This document shows, in pieces, positions 27,194-37,454 of a DNA stretch of 64,000 nt (positions are counted from its first letter, which is position 1; every line of letters starts with the position of its first letter). Source of the stretch: Gordonia effusa NBRC 100432. Its GTDB lineage: Bacteria > Actinomycetota > Actinomycetes > Mycobacteriales > Mycobacteriaceae. The notes beneath the pieces are model-generated. The model saw nothing but the letters and a program-made list of their open reading frames with translations, was not told the origin of the DNA and made no database searches. The position numbers and the translations under genes are program-made. The DNA lies in the NCBI RefSeq assembly GCF_000241305.1, contig NZ_BAEH01000046.1, forward strand, positions 1 through 64,000, read 5' to 3'.

Positions 27194-28696
27194 CTAAAGG
27201 AGAGCGTCGACGAAGGCCCCCGGTTCGAACGGGGCGAGATCGTCGGCGCCTTCACCGAGTCCGACCAGTTTCACCGGAACGCCAAGTTCTTCTTGGACGT
27301 GGAAGACGATGCCGCCCTTCGCCGTTCCGTCAAGTTTGGTCAGCACAACGCCCGTGATGTCGACGACCTCGGCGAACACCCGTGCTTGGACCAATCCGTT
27401 CTGCCCGACAGTGGCGTCGAGGACCAATAGCACCTCGTCGACTTTGGCCTTCTTCTCCACGACGCGCTTGACCTTGTCGAGTTCGTCCATGAGACCGGTC
27501 TTGGTGTGCAGGCGTCCGGCGGTGTCGATCATTACGACGTCGACTCCGCGATCGATACCGGTGGCGACCGCGTCGAAGGCTACCGATGCGGGATCGGCCT
27601 GCTCCTTACCGCGCACGATGTCGGCACCCACGCGTTCACCCCAGGTCTGCAGCTGGTCGGCCGCAGCCGCTCGGAACGTATCAGCCGCGCCGAGTAGAAC
27701 TCGGCGCCCGTCGGCGACCAGCACTCGCGCCAGCTTGCCGGTGGTCGTGGTCTTGCCGGTGCCGTTCACCCCGACGACCAGGATGACCGACGGATGATCG
27801 TCGTGCGGGAGCGCACGTACCGACCGATCCAGGTCGGGATGCAGTTGTTCGACGAGTACGCGCCGCAAGAGCGCGCGGGCGTCGTCGGCGCTGCGGACAC
27901 TATTCGCGGCCAATTCGGTCCGTAGTTTCTCGACGACAGCCATCGTCGACGCGGTTCCAAGATCAGCCATCAGCAGCGTGTCCTCGATTTCCTCCCAGGA
28001 GTCCTCGTCGAGATCGCCGCCGCCGAGCAGACCGAGCACACCTTTACCGATCGCACCCTGCGACCGCGACAACCGACCGCGCAGCCGGGAAAGACGTCCG
28101 GCGGTCGGCTCGATTTCATCAAGCTGCGGCTCTGGTTCGGTGGTGACCGGCGCGGCGACGGTCTCTGGTTCGACCGCGGGCTCGTGGTCTGGAACCGCAG
28201 GCTCCTCGACAGCGGGTTCTTCGGCTGCGGGCTCTTCTGCGACCGGTTCAGCGACTGCTGGCTCGGAATCCTCGATCGGCTCGTCGACTGTGGGCACCGC
28301 AGCGGCCGGTTCCTCGACTACCGACTCATCGGTGACGGGTTCTTCGACAACGGGTTCTTCGACAGTCGGCGATTCAGCAACCGGCTCGTCAGCAACGGGC
28401 GCTTCGACCACCGGTTCAGGCAGCGGCTTTTCGATAACCTTGGGCGGCTCGGGAGTGGTCGGCTTGGCCGGCGGCTCGGCGACCGCTGTTCCGGGCCCCT
28501 GGCTGAAGCTGAAACCGGTGTTGGTTTCATACCCGCCGGACTTGTCGAGCTGAGCTGTGGCGTCATCGCCGACGGCGGGAGTCGTGTTGTCGGACAACGA
28601 GATTCGACGACGTCGCGACAGCACCAGGCCAAGCGTGACCAGGGCGATCAACACAACGACGGCGACCACGATGCCGATGATGAGGTAGCTGTTCAT
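27194..28696 (-). CDS. ftsY: SRP receptor FtsY
   Basis: 500 residues. Unlike E. coli FtsY it begins with a true membrane helix (YLIIGIVVAVVVLIALVTLGLVL), as in other actinobacteria. Residues about 65-195 are a Pro/Glu/Val linker with repeated VEEPV and AEEPA units. The NG domain follows: VVGVNGTGKTTTTGKLA, AADTFRAAAADQL, DTAGRLHTKTGLMDEL and TKLDGTAKGGIVF. It receives SRP-ribosome complexes at the membrane. It lies downstream of smc with a 65-bp gap. Confidence 0.96.
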   Translation of the reverse strand: MNSYLIIGIVVAVVVLIALVTLGLVLSRRRRISLSDNTTPAVGDDATAQLDKSGGYETNTGFSFSQGPGTAVAEPPAKPTTPEPPKVIEKPLPEPVVEAPVADEPVAESPTVEEPVVEEPVTDESVVEEPAAAVPTVDEPIEDSEPAVAEPVAEEPAAEEPAVEEPAVPDHEPAVEPETVAAPVTTEPEPQLDEIEPTAGRLSRLRGRLSRSQGAIGKGVLGLLGGGDLDEDSWEEIEDTLLMADLGTASTMAVVEKLRTELAANSVRSADDARALLRRVLVEQLHPDLDRSVRALPHDDHPSVILVVGVNGTGKTTTTGKLARVLVADGRRVLLGAADTFRAAAADQLQTWGERVGADIVRGKEQADPASVAFDAVATGIDRGVDVVMIDTAGRLHTKTGLMDELDKVKRVVEKKAKVDEVLLVLDATVGQNGLVQARVFAEVVDITGVVLTKLDGTAKGGIVFHVQEELGVPVKLVGLGEGADDLAPFEPGAFVDALL

Positions 28697-28761
28697 AGAA
28701 CAATCCTCGCTGATTCGCGATCGCCCGCGCTCGGCAGGGGCACTTGACCGCGCGGGCGCGG

Positions 28762-31700
28762 TTACTCGGTGACCGGTACCGCGAGGTCGACGCCGCGTAG
28801 GCGCTGCGAGATCACCGTTGTGATCCCGTCGCCGCGCATACTCACGCCATACAGTGCGTCAGCCACTTGCATCGTCGGCTTCTGGTGGGTGATGACTATC
28901 AACTGCGACTTTTCGCGCAGCTGCTCGAACAGGGTGATCAGACGTCGCAAGTTGGTGTCGTCGAGCGCCGCCTCCACCTCGTCCATAACGTAGAACGGAG
29001 ATGGGCGGGCGCGGAAGATTGCCACGAGCATGGCCACCGCGGTGAGTGACTTCTCGCCACCGGACAGCAATGACAGTCGCTTGACCTTCTTACCCGGCGG
29101 CCTCGCTTCAACTTCGATGCCGGTGGTCAGCATGTCGCTCGGATTGGTGAGTAGCAGACGCCCCTCACCACCGGGGAACAGTGTCGCGAACACCTGGGTG
29201 AATTCGCGCTCGACGTCGGCGTAGGCATCGGTGAACACCTGAAGAATCCGGGCATCAACATCTTCGACGACGGCGAGTAGATCGGCGCGTGCCGCTTTGA
29301 CGTCTTCGAGCTGCGCGGACAGGAAGTTGTACCGCTCCTCTAGCGCCGCGAACTCTTCGAGGGCGAGCGGGTTGACCTTGCCGAGCGTATTGAGGTCCTT
29401 CTGCGCCTTCTTCGCGCGTGCCTCTTGCGTCGGCCGGTCGTATGGCATCGGTGCCGGCGCTACAACGAGTTCGCCTCGTGCCTTGGCGTCCTCGTATTCG
29501 CTGATCTCCAGCGCCGATGGGGGCATCGGCACATCCGGTCCGTACTCGGCGACCAGATCGTCGGGGGCGATCGCATACGACTCGAGAATCTGCTCCTCGA
29601 GTTGTTCGATGCGCAACGCCGCTTGCGCCTTCGCGACCTCGTCGCGGTGCACGGTGTCGCGGAGTGCATCAAGCTGGGCGGTCAGCGACGACACCTTTTC
29701 CTTGACGAGATTAAGTGCCTCGGTGCGCTCGACGCGGATCTGTTCGAGTCGATCACGGGTGGCCTGTGCGTCGGCAACCGCAGCGGCGAGACGATTGGCA
29801 ACCTGCTCCCCGGAGGTCGCTACGGCGGATGCGACGGCAGCTCCTTGTCGTCGTGCTTCGTCGGCCCGACGCGCCCGCTCCCGTGACTCACGCTCATTGC
29901 GGGCGGCTCGGCGCAGTGAATCAGCCTTGCCCCGGACCGACGCCAACCGTTCTTCGGCGGTGCGTAGCGTCAGCCGTGATTCCATCTCTGTGCCGCGTGC
30001 GATGGCAACGGCCGCAGCCGCTGCTTCGCGATCCACCGTGCCGGGCAGTTCGACCGCATCGGGATCGTCGGCGACTGCCTGCGCCATCAGTACGTCTTCC
30101 TCAGCGGTCGCGATCTTCGCGATGGTCTCGGCGTGACCCTCAGATGCGTTGTCGCGCTGGCGATTTAATCGTGCCGCTTCGTCTTCGGCCGCACGAACGT
30201 CGTGGCCGAGGCGAGCAAGTTGTTCGTAGGCGGCACCGAGGGTGGAGTCCGACTCGTGCAGCGCCGCGAGCGCTTCTTCGGCGGCATCGACCCGCTGCTC
30301 CTGCTCGACAAGCGCGCCAGCCAGTGCAGCGCGAATTTCTTCGACGCGATGGCGAGCCTCGGCGAGTTCGGTTGTGGCAGTGTCGATTGCGGATTGCACT
30401 TCGAGAGTGGACTGTCGGTGCGACGAACCACCATCGACAGTCGCTGCTCCGACTCGATCTCCGTCGCGAGTAACCGCGAGGACGTCGGGGTGTGCGGCGA
30501 CAACAGCTAGTGCGTCGTCGGCGGTTTCGACGACCGCCACCGAGCCGAGCAGCACGTCGACGGCACCGACAACCGAATCCGGGCAGGTGACGAGGTCAGT
30601 CGCCCAACGGCCACCGGCCGCGAGTGAAGGACGCGTGCGCTCGCGGACCGGCAGCCCTCCGACGATTAAGGCAGCCCGGCCACCGTCGCCTTCTTTGAGG
30701 GCTGCCAATGCGCGGACCGCGGCCAGCGCGTCGACAGTGGCGATCGCGTCGACCGCAGGACCTAGCGCACTAGCGATCGCTGTCTCGAAACCCGTTGTAA
30801 CAGTCAGCAATTCGGATAGGGGCGCCACCAGTCCGGAGGCACCGTTCTCCATTAGCCAGGCGCCGCCGTCGCCGCGCTCCAACCCGACGGCCAGGGCTTC
30901 GATACGAGCGGTGAGCGACGCGACACGCTGTTCGGTTTCGCGCTCCTGCGCCTGCAGGGTGGCGACTCGCTCATTCGCGCTCTCCAGAGCGCTGACCGAG
31001 CGTTCGTGGTGCTCGTCGAGGCCTTGCTCAGAACTCTCGAACTCGCTGACGCGGGCGGTCACCGCCTCCATCTCCAGTGAAGCGGCAGCGGCGCGATCTC
31101 GCGCGGCGGCGATAGCGGTCGTCAGTCGATCCACTTCCGCGCCAACGGAATCGGCCCTGGTGCGCAGCGTCGTCAGTTGCCCTTCCAAGCGCGCCAAGCC
31201 TTCTCGGCGGTCGGCGACCGCGGCGATCGCCGCGCTATGTGCGCGCTCGGCGTCTACCGCCGCCGATTCTCGTTCTGTCAGTTCGAGTTTCGCGCTTTCG
31301 AGAACCTCCATGGCCATTTCGACCGCTGCCGCCAATTCGGCTTCGTGTAGCGCCGCCTCGTCGGCTTGGCTGTCCAGAACTTCGGGATCGGTGCCGGACT
31401 GACGGGCGCTCGACTCGCTCAGATAGCGACTACGATCAGCGGCGATGCGGATGGTCGCATCGACGCGTTCGGCCAACGCCGACAACCGAAACCAGCCCTG
31501 GCTGGCAGCGGTTGCGGCGGGAATGACCTGCTGTAGATGTGTCTCGTGTTCGGTAAGTTCCTGGGTGAACGCATCGAGGTGGGCGGCTACCTCATCCTGT
31601 TGCGCACGGAGCATGTCCTCTTCGGCGGTCTGCTCGGCCATCTCGCTGCGGCGCGTCACCAGATCGTCGGCGGCCAGCCGGAGCTTGGCGTCGCGCAGAT

Positions 31701-32361
31701 CCGCCTGGACGGTCTGAGCTCGACGAGCGACCTCGGCCTGGCGACCGAGCGGCTTGAGCTGGCGTCGCAGTTCGGTGGTGAGGTCGGTCAGGCGGGCCAG
31801 GTTGGCCTGCATACCGTCGAGTTTGCGGACCGCCTTTTCTTTGCGTTTGCGGTGTTTGAGCACACCGGCTGCCTCTTCGATGAAGGCCCGGCGATCCTCG
31901 GGTCGCGATTCGAGAATCGCCGCCAGACGCCCCTGCCCGACGATGACGTGCATTTCGCGGCCGATACCCGAGTCGCTGAGCAACTCCTGCACATCCATCA
32001 AGCGGCAGGAATTGCCATTGATCTCGTATTCGCCCGCACCGTCACGGAACATGCGACGAGTAACCGATACCTCGGAGTATTCGATCGGCAACGCGCCGTC
32101 CGAGTTGTCGATGGTGAGAGTGACCTCAGCGCGGCCCAACGGCGGGCGGCCCGACGTTCCGGCGAAGATGACGTCTTCCATCTTTCCGCCGCGCAGCGCT
32201 TTGGCCCCTTGCTCCCCCATCACCCAGGTCAACGCGTCGACGACATTGGATTTACCCGAGCCGTTCGGACCCACCACGGCCGTGATCCCGGGTTCGAAGC
32301 GCAGCGTCGTCGACGACGCAAACGACTTGAACCCTTTCAGGGTCAGGCTTTTGAGGTGCAC
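28762..32361 (-). CDS. smc: Chromosome partition protein SMC
   Basis: 1199 residues from GTG 32361 ([19 protein letters not shown]), the family N-terminus; the 14-residue upstream reading is not SMC-like. Walker [24 protein letters not shown], long coiled coils around a hinge at about residues 510-680 ([12 protein letters not shown] to [11 protein letters not shown]), signature [21 protein letters not shown] and Walker [17 protein letters not shown] are all intact. It loads at parS sites and aligns chromosome arms with ScpAB. It heads an smc-ftsY block. Confidence 0.96.
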   Translation of the reverse strand: MHLKSLTLKGFKSFASSTTLRFEPGITAVVGPNGSGKSNVVDALTWVMGEQGAKALRGGKMEDVIFAGTSGRPPLGRAEVTLTIDNSDGALPIEYSEVSVTRRMFRDGAGEYEINGNSCRLMDVQELLSDSGIGREMHVIVGQGRLAAILESRPEDRRAFIEEAAGVLKHRKRKEKAVRKLDGMQANLARLTDLTTELRRQLKPLGRQAEVARRAQTVQADLRDAKLRLAADDLVTRRSEMAEQTAEEDMLRAQQDEVAAHLDAFTQELTEHETHLQQVIPAATAASQGWFRLSALAERVDATIRIAADRSRYLSESSARQSGTDPEVLDSQADEAALHEAELAAAVEMAMEVLESAKLELTERESAAVDAERAHSAAIAAVADRREGLARLEGQLTTLRTRADSVGAEVDRLTTAIAAARDRAAAASLEMEAVTARVSEFESSEQGLDEHHERSVSALESANERVATLQAQERETEQRVASLTARIEALAVGLERGDGGAWLMENGASGLVAPLSELLTVTTGFETAIASALGPAVDAIATVDALAAVRALAALKEGDGGRAALIVGGLPVRERTRPSLAAGGRWATDLVTCPDSVVGAVDVLLGSVAVVETADDALAVVAAHPDVLAVTRDGDRVGAATVDGGSSHRQSTLEVQSAIDTATTELAEARHRVEEIRAALAGALVEQEQRVDAAEEALAALHESDSTLGAAYEQLARLGHDVRAAEDEAARLNRQRDNASEGHAETIAKIATAEEDVLMAQAVADDPDAVELPGTVDREAAAAAVAIARGTEMESRLTLRTAEERLASVRGKADSLRRAARNERESRERARRADEARRQGAAVASAVATSGEQVANRLAAAVADAQATRDRLEQIRVERTEALNLVKEKVSSLTAQLDALRDTVHRDEVAKAQAALRIEQLEEQILESYAIAPDDLVAEYGPDVPMPPSALEISEYEDAKARGELVVAPAPMPYDRPTQEARAKKAQKDLNTLGKVNPLALEEFAALEERYNFLSAQLEDVKAARADLLAVVEDVDARILQVFTDAYADVEREFTQVFATLFPGGEGRLLLTNPSDMLTTGIEVEARPPGKKVKRLSLLSGGEKSLTAVAMLVAIFRARPSPFYVMDEVEAALDDTNLRRLITLFEQLREKSQLIVITHQKPTMQVADALYGVSMRGDGITTVISQRLRGVDLAVPVTE

Positions 32362-32445
32362 GACCGTACAGATTACCCGTTGGCCCTGATCGCCCCGGAC
32401 CAAGGCGCGGCATCGGGCAGGTGCGCTGGAGGCTCGCCCGCGAGC

Positions 32446-32727
32446 CTATTTCTCGACGAAGCCGGTCAAATCGCCGCGGACATCATCGAAGCGTTCGATC
32501 ACCGCATCGACACGTCCGGGTGTGTTGCCCGATCGCAGGGCGGCCAGGAGTGCGTCGACCGATTCGCGCGCGCCCTCGGCGACGACGAGAACCCGACCGT
32601 CGCGTTGGTTGGCCGCATAGCCGACCAGTCCCAGTTCGAGCGCTCGCGAGCGGGTCCACCAGCGGAATCCGACGCTCTGCACATGTCCGTGGACGAAGGC
32701 CGTCATCCGAATATGCGACGCCGACAT
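32446..32727 (-). CDS. acyP: Acylphosphatase
   Basis: 93 residues. The catalytic loop reads HGHVQSVGFRWWTRSRA with the phosphate-binding Arg, and the catalytic Asn sits in AANQRDGRVLVVAEG. Met8 (MTAFVHG) is an alternative start. It hydrolyses the carboxyl-phosphate bond of acyl phosphates. It lies upstream of smc as in other Mycobacteriales. Confidence 0.92.
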   Translation of the reverse strand: MSASHIRMTAFVHGHVQSVGFRWWTRSRALELGLVGYAANQRDGRVLVVAEGARESVDALLAALRSGNTPGRVDAVIERFDDVRGDLTGFVEK

Positions 32728-32732
32728 AATGG

Positions 32733-33140
32733 CTAGTCCGTTTCGATGGCGAGAGTGACTTCGGTTCCGGCTTTCAACGTACGGCCGACGGTGCAGACGC
32801 GGTCGACGGCACGTTCGACCACTACGAGTAACCGTTCGACGGCCTCGGCGTCGAGTTCAGACATATCGACTTGCAGGATCTCGTCGAGGCGAGGATAGAG
32901 CTCGTTTTCCCGGTCGGCCGCGCCGCTGACGCGAACCGTGGCGTCGTAGTCGTCGCCAAGGCGACGCGAAAGCGGACGATCCGACGACATACCAGTACAA
33001 GCCGCAAGTGCGATCTTCAGAAGTTCGCCCGGGGTGAAGACGCCCTCGACATCTTCCGATCCGATCAAGACCTCCGCGCCGCGCGAGCTCTGACCCGTGT
33101 AGCGGCGAGTTCCGGTGCGCTGCACCCACAATTCCGTCAT
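32733..33140 (-). CDS. OsmC/Ohr family peroxiredoxin-like protein
   Basis: 135 residues from ATG 33140 (MTELWVQRTGTRRYTGQ). OsmC fold elements are TPGELLKIALAACTGMSSDRPLSRRLG and the C-terminal Cys in AVDRVCTVGRTLKAGTEV, giving the two redox cysteines. Likely reduces organic hydroperoxides. In the conserved order this gene is followed upstream by mutM; here a relic of mutM and an ABC module intervene. Confidence 0.88.
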   Translation of the reverse strand: MTELWVQRTGTRRYTGQSSRGAEVLIGSEDVEGVFTPGELLKIALAACTGMSSDRPLSRRLGDDYDATVRVSGAADRENELYPRLDEILQVDMSELDAEAVERLLVVVERAVDRVCTVGRTLKAGTEVTLAIETD

Positions 33141-33474
33141 AGGACTATTCAACACGGAGGGGTGAGGATTGTTCCACGGAGGATCGCGGCAGACTCCGAT
33201 CGAAATACCCGGACTCCCCGTTGACGTTCACGTAGAGCGCATCAAACGAGTACCAGCCTGATCGAGGTGTTCTGCACCATCCCGGGATGAATACAAACGC
33301 TTGGTACCTACCCACCGCTCCGGGACGCCGTCAAAACCCGACGACATCTTCGCTCCCAGGCCTCCCCCTCGGAGAGTACGGCGAATCCAATTGCGAGGGT
33401 GAGCCTCAGACCACAATGTTTGGAGCGGGTAGGTTGGCTACGTCCGACATCCCGACGCGGCGAGAGGAGTGATC
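33141..33474. other. Gap of 334 bp at the left edge of the ABC-module insertion
   Basis: It contains the 60-bp mutM relic (33190-33249) and then about 220 bp with no recognisable gene. A GAGAGGAG ribosome-binding site for the membrane protein gene lies at its right end. I see no insertion-sequence ends or target-site duplication. Confidence 0.5.
33190..33249 (-). pseudogene. Relic fragment of a mutM (Fpg) gene
   Basis: Minus-strand translation gives [20 protein letters not shown], matching 18 of 20 residues of the intact MutM (residues [20 protein letters not shown], encoded at 35909-35968), with 50 of 60 bases identical by my hand alignment. Similarity stops abruptly on both sides. The fragment sits beside osmC, where an intact mutM stands in related genomes, and about 2.6 kb from the present mutM. 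It marks either a duplication or the scar of a replacement event tied to the ABC-module insertion. Confidence 0.75.
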
Positions 33475-33825
33475 ATGACCGAACCCCAACGTCATCACAC
33501 TCTGGCAGCGCCGACCTATTGGCTGACAATCGCGCTCCCGGTCGTCCTATTGCTCGGGCCGACAGTGTGGCGCGCGTCCGACGCCGCACCGCATGCGCTT
33601 CTTCCCGCGATATGCATCGCAGTTGTGGGCACCGCAATCGTCGTCGGCGTCGGAGCGTCGTCGCCCGAGCGGGCCCGATACATCACATGGCTCATACGTC
33701 CTCCCGTCTTCGCGCCGCCGAAACCACCTGGCCCACGTAGCGAACCGCTACACGCTCAGCTCGATGCTTTCATCCGGGGCCCTCGTGCGCCCCGAGCCCC
33801 GACGTCGCAGTTCGTCGCCGCCTGA
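33475..33825 (+). CDS. Small two-helix membrane protein of unknown function
   Basis: 116 residues from ATG 33475, five bases after GAGAGGAG. Two hydrophobic helices (TIALPVVLLLGPTVW and LLPAICIAVVGTAIVVGVGA) precede a Pro/Arg-rich tail (PPVFAPPKPPGP). I do not recognise it. It is the first gene of a plus-strand cluster with an ABC ATPase and permease, so it may be an accessory subunit. Confidence 0.55.
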   Translation: MTEPQRHHTLAAPTYWLTIALPVVLLLGPTVWRASDAAPHALLPAICIAVVGTAIVVGVGASSPERARYITWLIRPPVFAPPKPPGPRSEPLHAQLDAFIRGPRAPRAPTSQFVAA

Positions 33826-33892
33826 CCCCGCTCCGTGCAGGGTCGGGTGCTCTCGTTGCCCCGATGAACTCGACCTGTTCGGAGTCTCTTTC

Positions 33893-34531
33893 ATGCTGCA
33901 CATCAGCTCTGCCCGGCGTGCGCTGGGCGATCATGTTCTCTTCAACAATCTCTCGCTCGACCTCGATGCCGGACGCTTCGGCGTCGTGGTCGGTCCGAAC
34001 GGCGTAGGCAAGTCGACGCTGCTGCGATGCATCGCGGGCGACGGTCCGCTGGACGCGGGCACGATCACCGTCGACGGTCTGCGTCCCGACGACGCCGACC
34101 CCGCGTTCCGAGCGGCGGTCGCTGCGGAACTCGGTGACGACGCGGTCTTCACCGACTTGTCCGTCGGCGAGCATCTGCGGCTACTCACCGCCGCACACCG
34201 GATGTCGCCACCGCGCACCGACGACCGTATCGCAGACGTCCTCGCCGACGCCGGTCTCGGCGACCTCGCGGACCGATTCCCGCACACACTGTCCACCGGT
34301 CAGCGACAGCGGTTCGCGCTCGTGGCGGCGTTCTGGCGACCGGCACAGCTGGTGATATTCGATGAGCCCGAACGTGGGCTCGACGCCGCCGGGCAGGACT
34401 GGGTGGCGAGCTGCATCGCGCGCGCCACCGACCGGGGAGCCGCCGTTCTGGCAGCGACTCACAGTCCGATGCTGGCCGAGGCGGCCGACGTCGTCGTGGA
34501 CCTGAGCCTGCAGGCCGGAGATGCGCGGTGA
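33893..34531 (+). CDS. ABC transporter ATP-binding protein
   Basis: 212 residues from ATG 33893. Walker A VVVGPNGVGKSTLLRCIAG, Q-loop region, signature LSTGQRQRFALVAAF, Walker B QLVIFDEPERGLDAAG and His switch AATHSPML are all present, so it should be active. It is short, lacking a C-terminal extension, as in exporter-type ATPases. GTGA overlap with the permease gene shows an operon. GC content is visibly higher than in neighbours. Confidence 0.88.
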   Translation: MLHISSARRALGDHVLFNNLSLDLDAGRFGVVVGPNGVGKSTLLRCIAGDGPLDAGTITVDGLRPDDADPAFRAAVAAELGDDAVFTDLSVGEHLRLLTAAHRMSPPRTDDRIADVLADAGLGDLADRFPHTLSTGQRQRFALVAAFWRPAQLVIFDEPERGLDAAGQDWVASCIARATDRGAAVLAATHSPMLAEAADVVVDLSLQAGDAR

Positions 34532-35724
34532 GCGGCGAGGACCGGTATCTGCTCGGACTGTCCCTCACCTATCTCGTCTTCTATTACGGCGGGGTGGTTC
34601 GGCCGTCGGTACTGGGGCGAGTGGTGTCGCTGGACGTCGCCGGTACGGGCGCCGCTGTCGTCGTGCTGGCGGCGGCCGGGCTCCTCGCGGCCTGCGGCGT
34701 CGGGTATGCGCTCCGGCTGTGGGGGCCGGTGCGGATCGACCGCGCAACCGCCCGGTGGCGCGCGAGCGGTCCGTCGCCCCGGAGTCCGTTGATCCGCACG
34801 GCACTGTCCCGGGCGGTCGCAGCGGCGGTGCTGTCGATGGCGACGATTGCGGGCGCGCTCGTCGCCGTCGCGCCCGATAGGTGGCCGGTCGTCGTCGTAG
34901 CGTGCGCTCTGGGGACGGTCGGAGCGATCGCGATCCCCATTGGAGCGCAATCGGTCCGATCGATGCGACGGCGCGGAATCGCAGTGTGGAACCGTCGTTC
35001 GCTTGCCGAGGCGGCGATACCGTCGCGCCTGCATCGCGCGGAGATCGCACCCGCGGACGGACTCGTCGCAAGCCTGACTCTGGGGGCGTCGACGATGGAC
35101 ACCACGTGGTTCGGCGGCGCCCGCACGCAGCTGTGGTCGGCGCGTCACGCGATCGCGCGATCGCGGCGGCTGACCGGTGGTGTGCTCGGTGCGGCGACCG
35201 CGGGGTGGTCGACGCTTGCGGCGGCCGACGTCACGCGTCTGGGCAGGCATCCGGCAGCGTTGCTGCGTTGGGCGGGGTGGATCGGCGTCGGAGTGCTGAC
35301 CGGCACCTCGTTCACGTTCGCAGCGGGTGGTTCACTGATCGTCGCCGTCGCAGCATACTGCGCTGGTCTCGCGGTGTCCGACGGTCTCTGTCGACTAGCC
35401 GAGTCGTCCGCTCTGCGATGCGCGCTAGGTCGCAGTGACCGGTTTCTGACATCGGCGCACGCGGTTGTACCCGCGACAGCCGTGGCGATCGCGAGCGTGA
35501 TCGTCGGTTCCGCCTGGTCGGTCTCGTGGCTCGGTGTCGCAGTGCTGACGATCGGCGTCACGGGCGCCGTGTTGCGTCGGGCCACGCGTCCGCCCGTCAT
35601 CTACGACGGCGTACTGGTGATCGATCCATTCTTCGGGCTGTCGTTCTCACCGGGCATGGCTCGCCAGTTGATACGTGGTCCGGTCGCTCTCGTACTCACG
35701 TCAGCGGTGCTCGCGATGACCTGA
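34528..35724 (+). CDS. ABC transporter permease-like membrane protein (DUF6297-like)
   Basis: 398 residues from a GTG overlapping the ATPase stop. About ten to twelve hydrophobic helices alternate with Arg-rich loops; no extracellular domain and no known transporter signature. It resembles the actinobacterial membrane partners annotated as DUF6297 that accompany a single ABC ATPase, but I assign that only from size and context. Substrate unknown. Codon use is strongly G/C-ending, unlike the surrounding genes, which fits recent acquisition. Confidence 0.65.
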   Translation: MSGEDRYLLGLSLTYLVFYYGGVVRPSVLGRVVSLDVAGTGAAVVVLAAAGLLAACGVGYALRLWGPVRIDRATARWRASGPSPRSPLIRTALSRAVAAAVLSMATIAGALVAVAPDRWPVVVVACALGTVGAIAIPIGAQSVRSMRRRGIAVWNRRSLAEAAIPSRLHRAEIAPADGLVASLTLGASTMDTTWFGGARTQLWSARHAIARSRRLTGGVLGAATAGWSTLAAADVTRLGRHPAALLRWAGWIGVGVLTGTSFTFAAGGSLIVAVAAYCAGLAVSDGLCRLAESSALRCALGRSDRFLTSAHAVVPATAVAIASVIVGSAWSVSWLGVAVLTIGVTGAVLRRATRPPVIYDGVLVIDPFFGLSFSPGMARQLIRGPVALVLTSAVLAMT

Positions 35725-35785
35725 GGTGCGAGCGGGAGCAGACCCATTTGGAACGCGTAGGGGAAAGCGCTAGCGAGTCAACTAG

Positions 35786-36673
35786 CTACCGACGCCGAGG
35801 GACAGTCTGGCAGCGCGGGCAGTAGAACGAACTTCGGTTCATGAACTGCTCGCGGACGATCAGTGTGCCACACCGCCGACACGGCTCGCCTTCTCGCCCA
35901 TACGCATCCAGGCTCCGGTCGAAATACCCCGACTGCCCGTTCACATTCACGTACAGCTCGTCGAACGACGTTCCCCCGACGTCGATCGCCTCGGCCATCA
36001 CGTTGATCACATGCCCGACGAGTTCGTCGAGTTTGGCGCGGCTGATCTTGTCGGTCGCTCTCCTGCCGTGCAGTTTCGCCCGCCATAGCGACTCGTCGGC
36101 GTAGATATTGCCGACCCCAGAGATCAGAGTCTGATCGAGCAACGCCCGTTTGATCTCGGTATGGCGCCGGGAAATGTTGCGCAGCAATGCTTTTCGGTCG
36201 AACAACGGATCGAAGGGGTCGGGTGCGATGTGCGCGATACTGGCCGGCACCGCGTCGCCGACACCCGCGGTGATGTCTCGATCGTAGTCATCGAGGTGCC
36301 AGCCGCCGAAAGTCCGCTGATCGATGAAGCGCAATTCGCCGGCCGCCGGATCACCGTCCAGCTGCAGACGTACTCGCAGGTGCTTCGGGTCGTCGGTGCC
36401 GCCTGCGGAAACCAATAATTGACCGCTCATCCCCAAGTGAATCACTGCGGCAACCGCGTCGTCGGGCCCGACCGCGTCAAGCCACAGGTACTTGCCCCGA
36501 CGTCGGGCAGCGGTAAATGTCTTGCCGCGCAATCGAGTTGCGAAGTCGACCGGCCCGCTCACGTGCCGACGAATGGCTCGCGGATGAAATACCTCGACGT
36601 CGGTTACCGTGCGACCAACCACGTGGTCCTGCACTCCGCGCCGAATAGTTTCGACTTCGGGAAGTTCAGGCAT
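35786..36673 (-). CDS. mutM: Formamidopyrimidine-DNA glycosylase
   Basis: 295 residues. After Met removal the catalytic Pro and Glu are in [12 protein letters not shown]; the lesion-binding Lys is in RRRGKYLWL; the H2TH region has [20 protein letters not shown]; the zinc finger is [24 protein letters not shown] (four Cys). It removes 8-oxoguanine and FaPy. It lies with rnc, yceD and sepIVA. A second copy of its SFDxLYVNVNG block exists as a relic at 33190-33249. Confidence 0.96.
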   Translation of the reverse strand: MPELPEVETIRRGVQDHVVGRTVTDVEVFHPRAIRRHVSGPVDFATRLRGKTFTAARRRGKYLWLDAVGPDDAVAAVIHLGMSGQLLVSAGGTDDPKHLRVRLQLDGDPAAGELRFIDQRTFGGWHLDDYDRDITAGVGDAVPASIAHIAPDPFDPLFDRKALLRNISRRHTEIKRALLDQTLISGVGNIYADESLWRAKLHGRRATDKISRAKLDELVGHVINVMAEAIDVGGTSFDELYVNVNGQSGYFDRSLDAYGREGEPCRRCGTLIVREQFMNRSSFYCPRCQTVPRRR

Positions 36674-36703
36674 CGACGCACTCAGCGGTCAACAACCCGA
36701 CGA

Positions 36704-37441
36704 TCATTTCTGGGCGTCCCGATCGCTGATCTGTTGCCACGCCGCTTCGGCCGCGTGTTGCTCAGCTTCTTTCTTCGTGCGACCGACGCCGCGGCCCAGC
36801 CCCTGTCCACCGACCACCGCTAGTGCGGTGAATTCCTTGTCATGGTCGGGGCCCGACGAGGTTATCTGATACTGCGGTGGTCCGAGCGACTTCTCGGCGG
36901 CAAGTTCTTGCAGCGAGGTCTTCCAGTCGAGTCCCGCCCCGAGTGCTCCGGCCCGACGAACGACGTCGTCGAAAAGGCCGACGATCACTCGCTTGGCTTC
37001 GTCTATACCGTGATCGAGAAAGATTGCGCCAAAAAGGGATTCGAGGCCGTCGGCGAGAATCGAGTCTTTGTCGCGGCCGCCGGTCATCTCCTCGCCTTTG
37101 CCGAGGTACAGGTGCCGTCCTAGACCTCCGGGCCCCAACCCGCGGGCGATACTCGCCAAAGCATGACCATTGACGACACTGGCGCGAATCTTCGCCAACT
37201 CACCCTCGGGCCGATCCGGGAAGTCCACATAGAGCTTCTCGGTGATAACGACGCCCAGAACCGAGTCGCCGAGGAACTCTAACCGTTCATTGGTCGGCAA
37301 GCCGCCATGCTCGTAGGCGTATGAGCGATGGGTTAGCGCCAACCTCATCAAGTCATCCGACAGCGTCGCCCCGACTGCGGCCAACAATGCGACGGTATCG
37401 CGCCCCTGTGCCGTCACGCGGTTTTCCTCAACGCCCGTCAC
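36704..37441 (-). CDS. rnc: Ribonuclease III
   Basis: 245 residues. The RNase III signature [13 protein letters not shown] and second metal site [15 protein letters not shown] are present, followed by a dsRNA-binding domain ([20 protein letters not shown] to [14 protein letters not shown]). It processes rRNA precursors and double-stranded RNA. It is 13 nt downstream of yceD; no rpmF is found between them. Confidence 0.95.
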   Translation of the reverse strand: MTGVEENRVTAQGRDTVALLAAVGATLSDDLMRLALTHRSYAYEHGGLPTNERLEFLGDSVLGVVITEKLYVDFPDRPEGELAKIRASVVNGHALASIARGLGPGGLGRHLYLGKGEEMTGGRDKDSILADGLESLFGAIFLDHGIDEAKRVIVGLFDDVVRRAGALGAGLDWKTSLQELAAEKSLGPPQYQITSSGPDHDKEFTALAVVGGQGLGRGVGRTKKEAEQHAAEAAWQQISDRDAQK

Positions 37442-37454
37442 GGGTGCTCCCGCC

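Noticed and set aside
29297-31402. Several long plus-strand frames opposite smc
   Set aside because: They mirror the third-codon GC bias of the coiled-coil coding strand and have only Ser/Arg/Ala-rich products.
37442-37454. An rpmF gene between yceD and rnc, as in many bacteria
   Set aside because: Only 13 bp separate the two genes; no L32 frame exists here.
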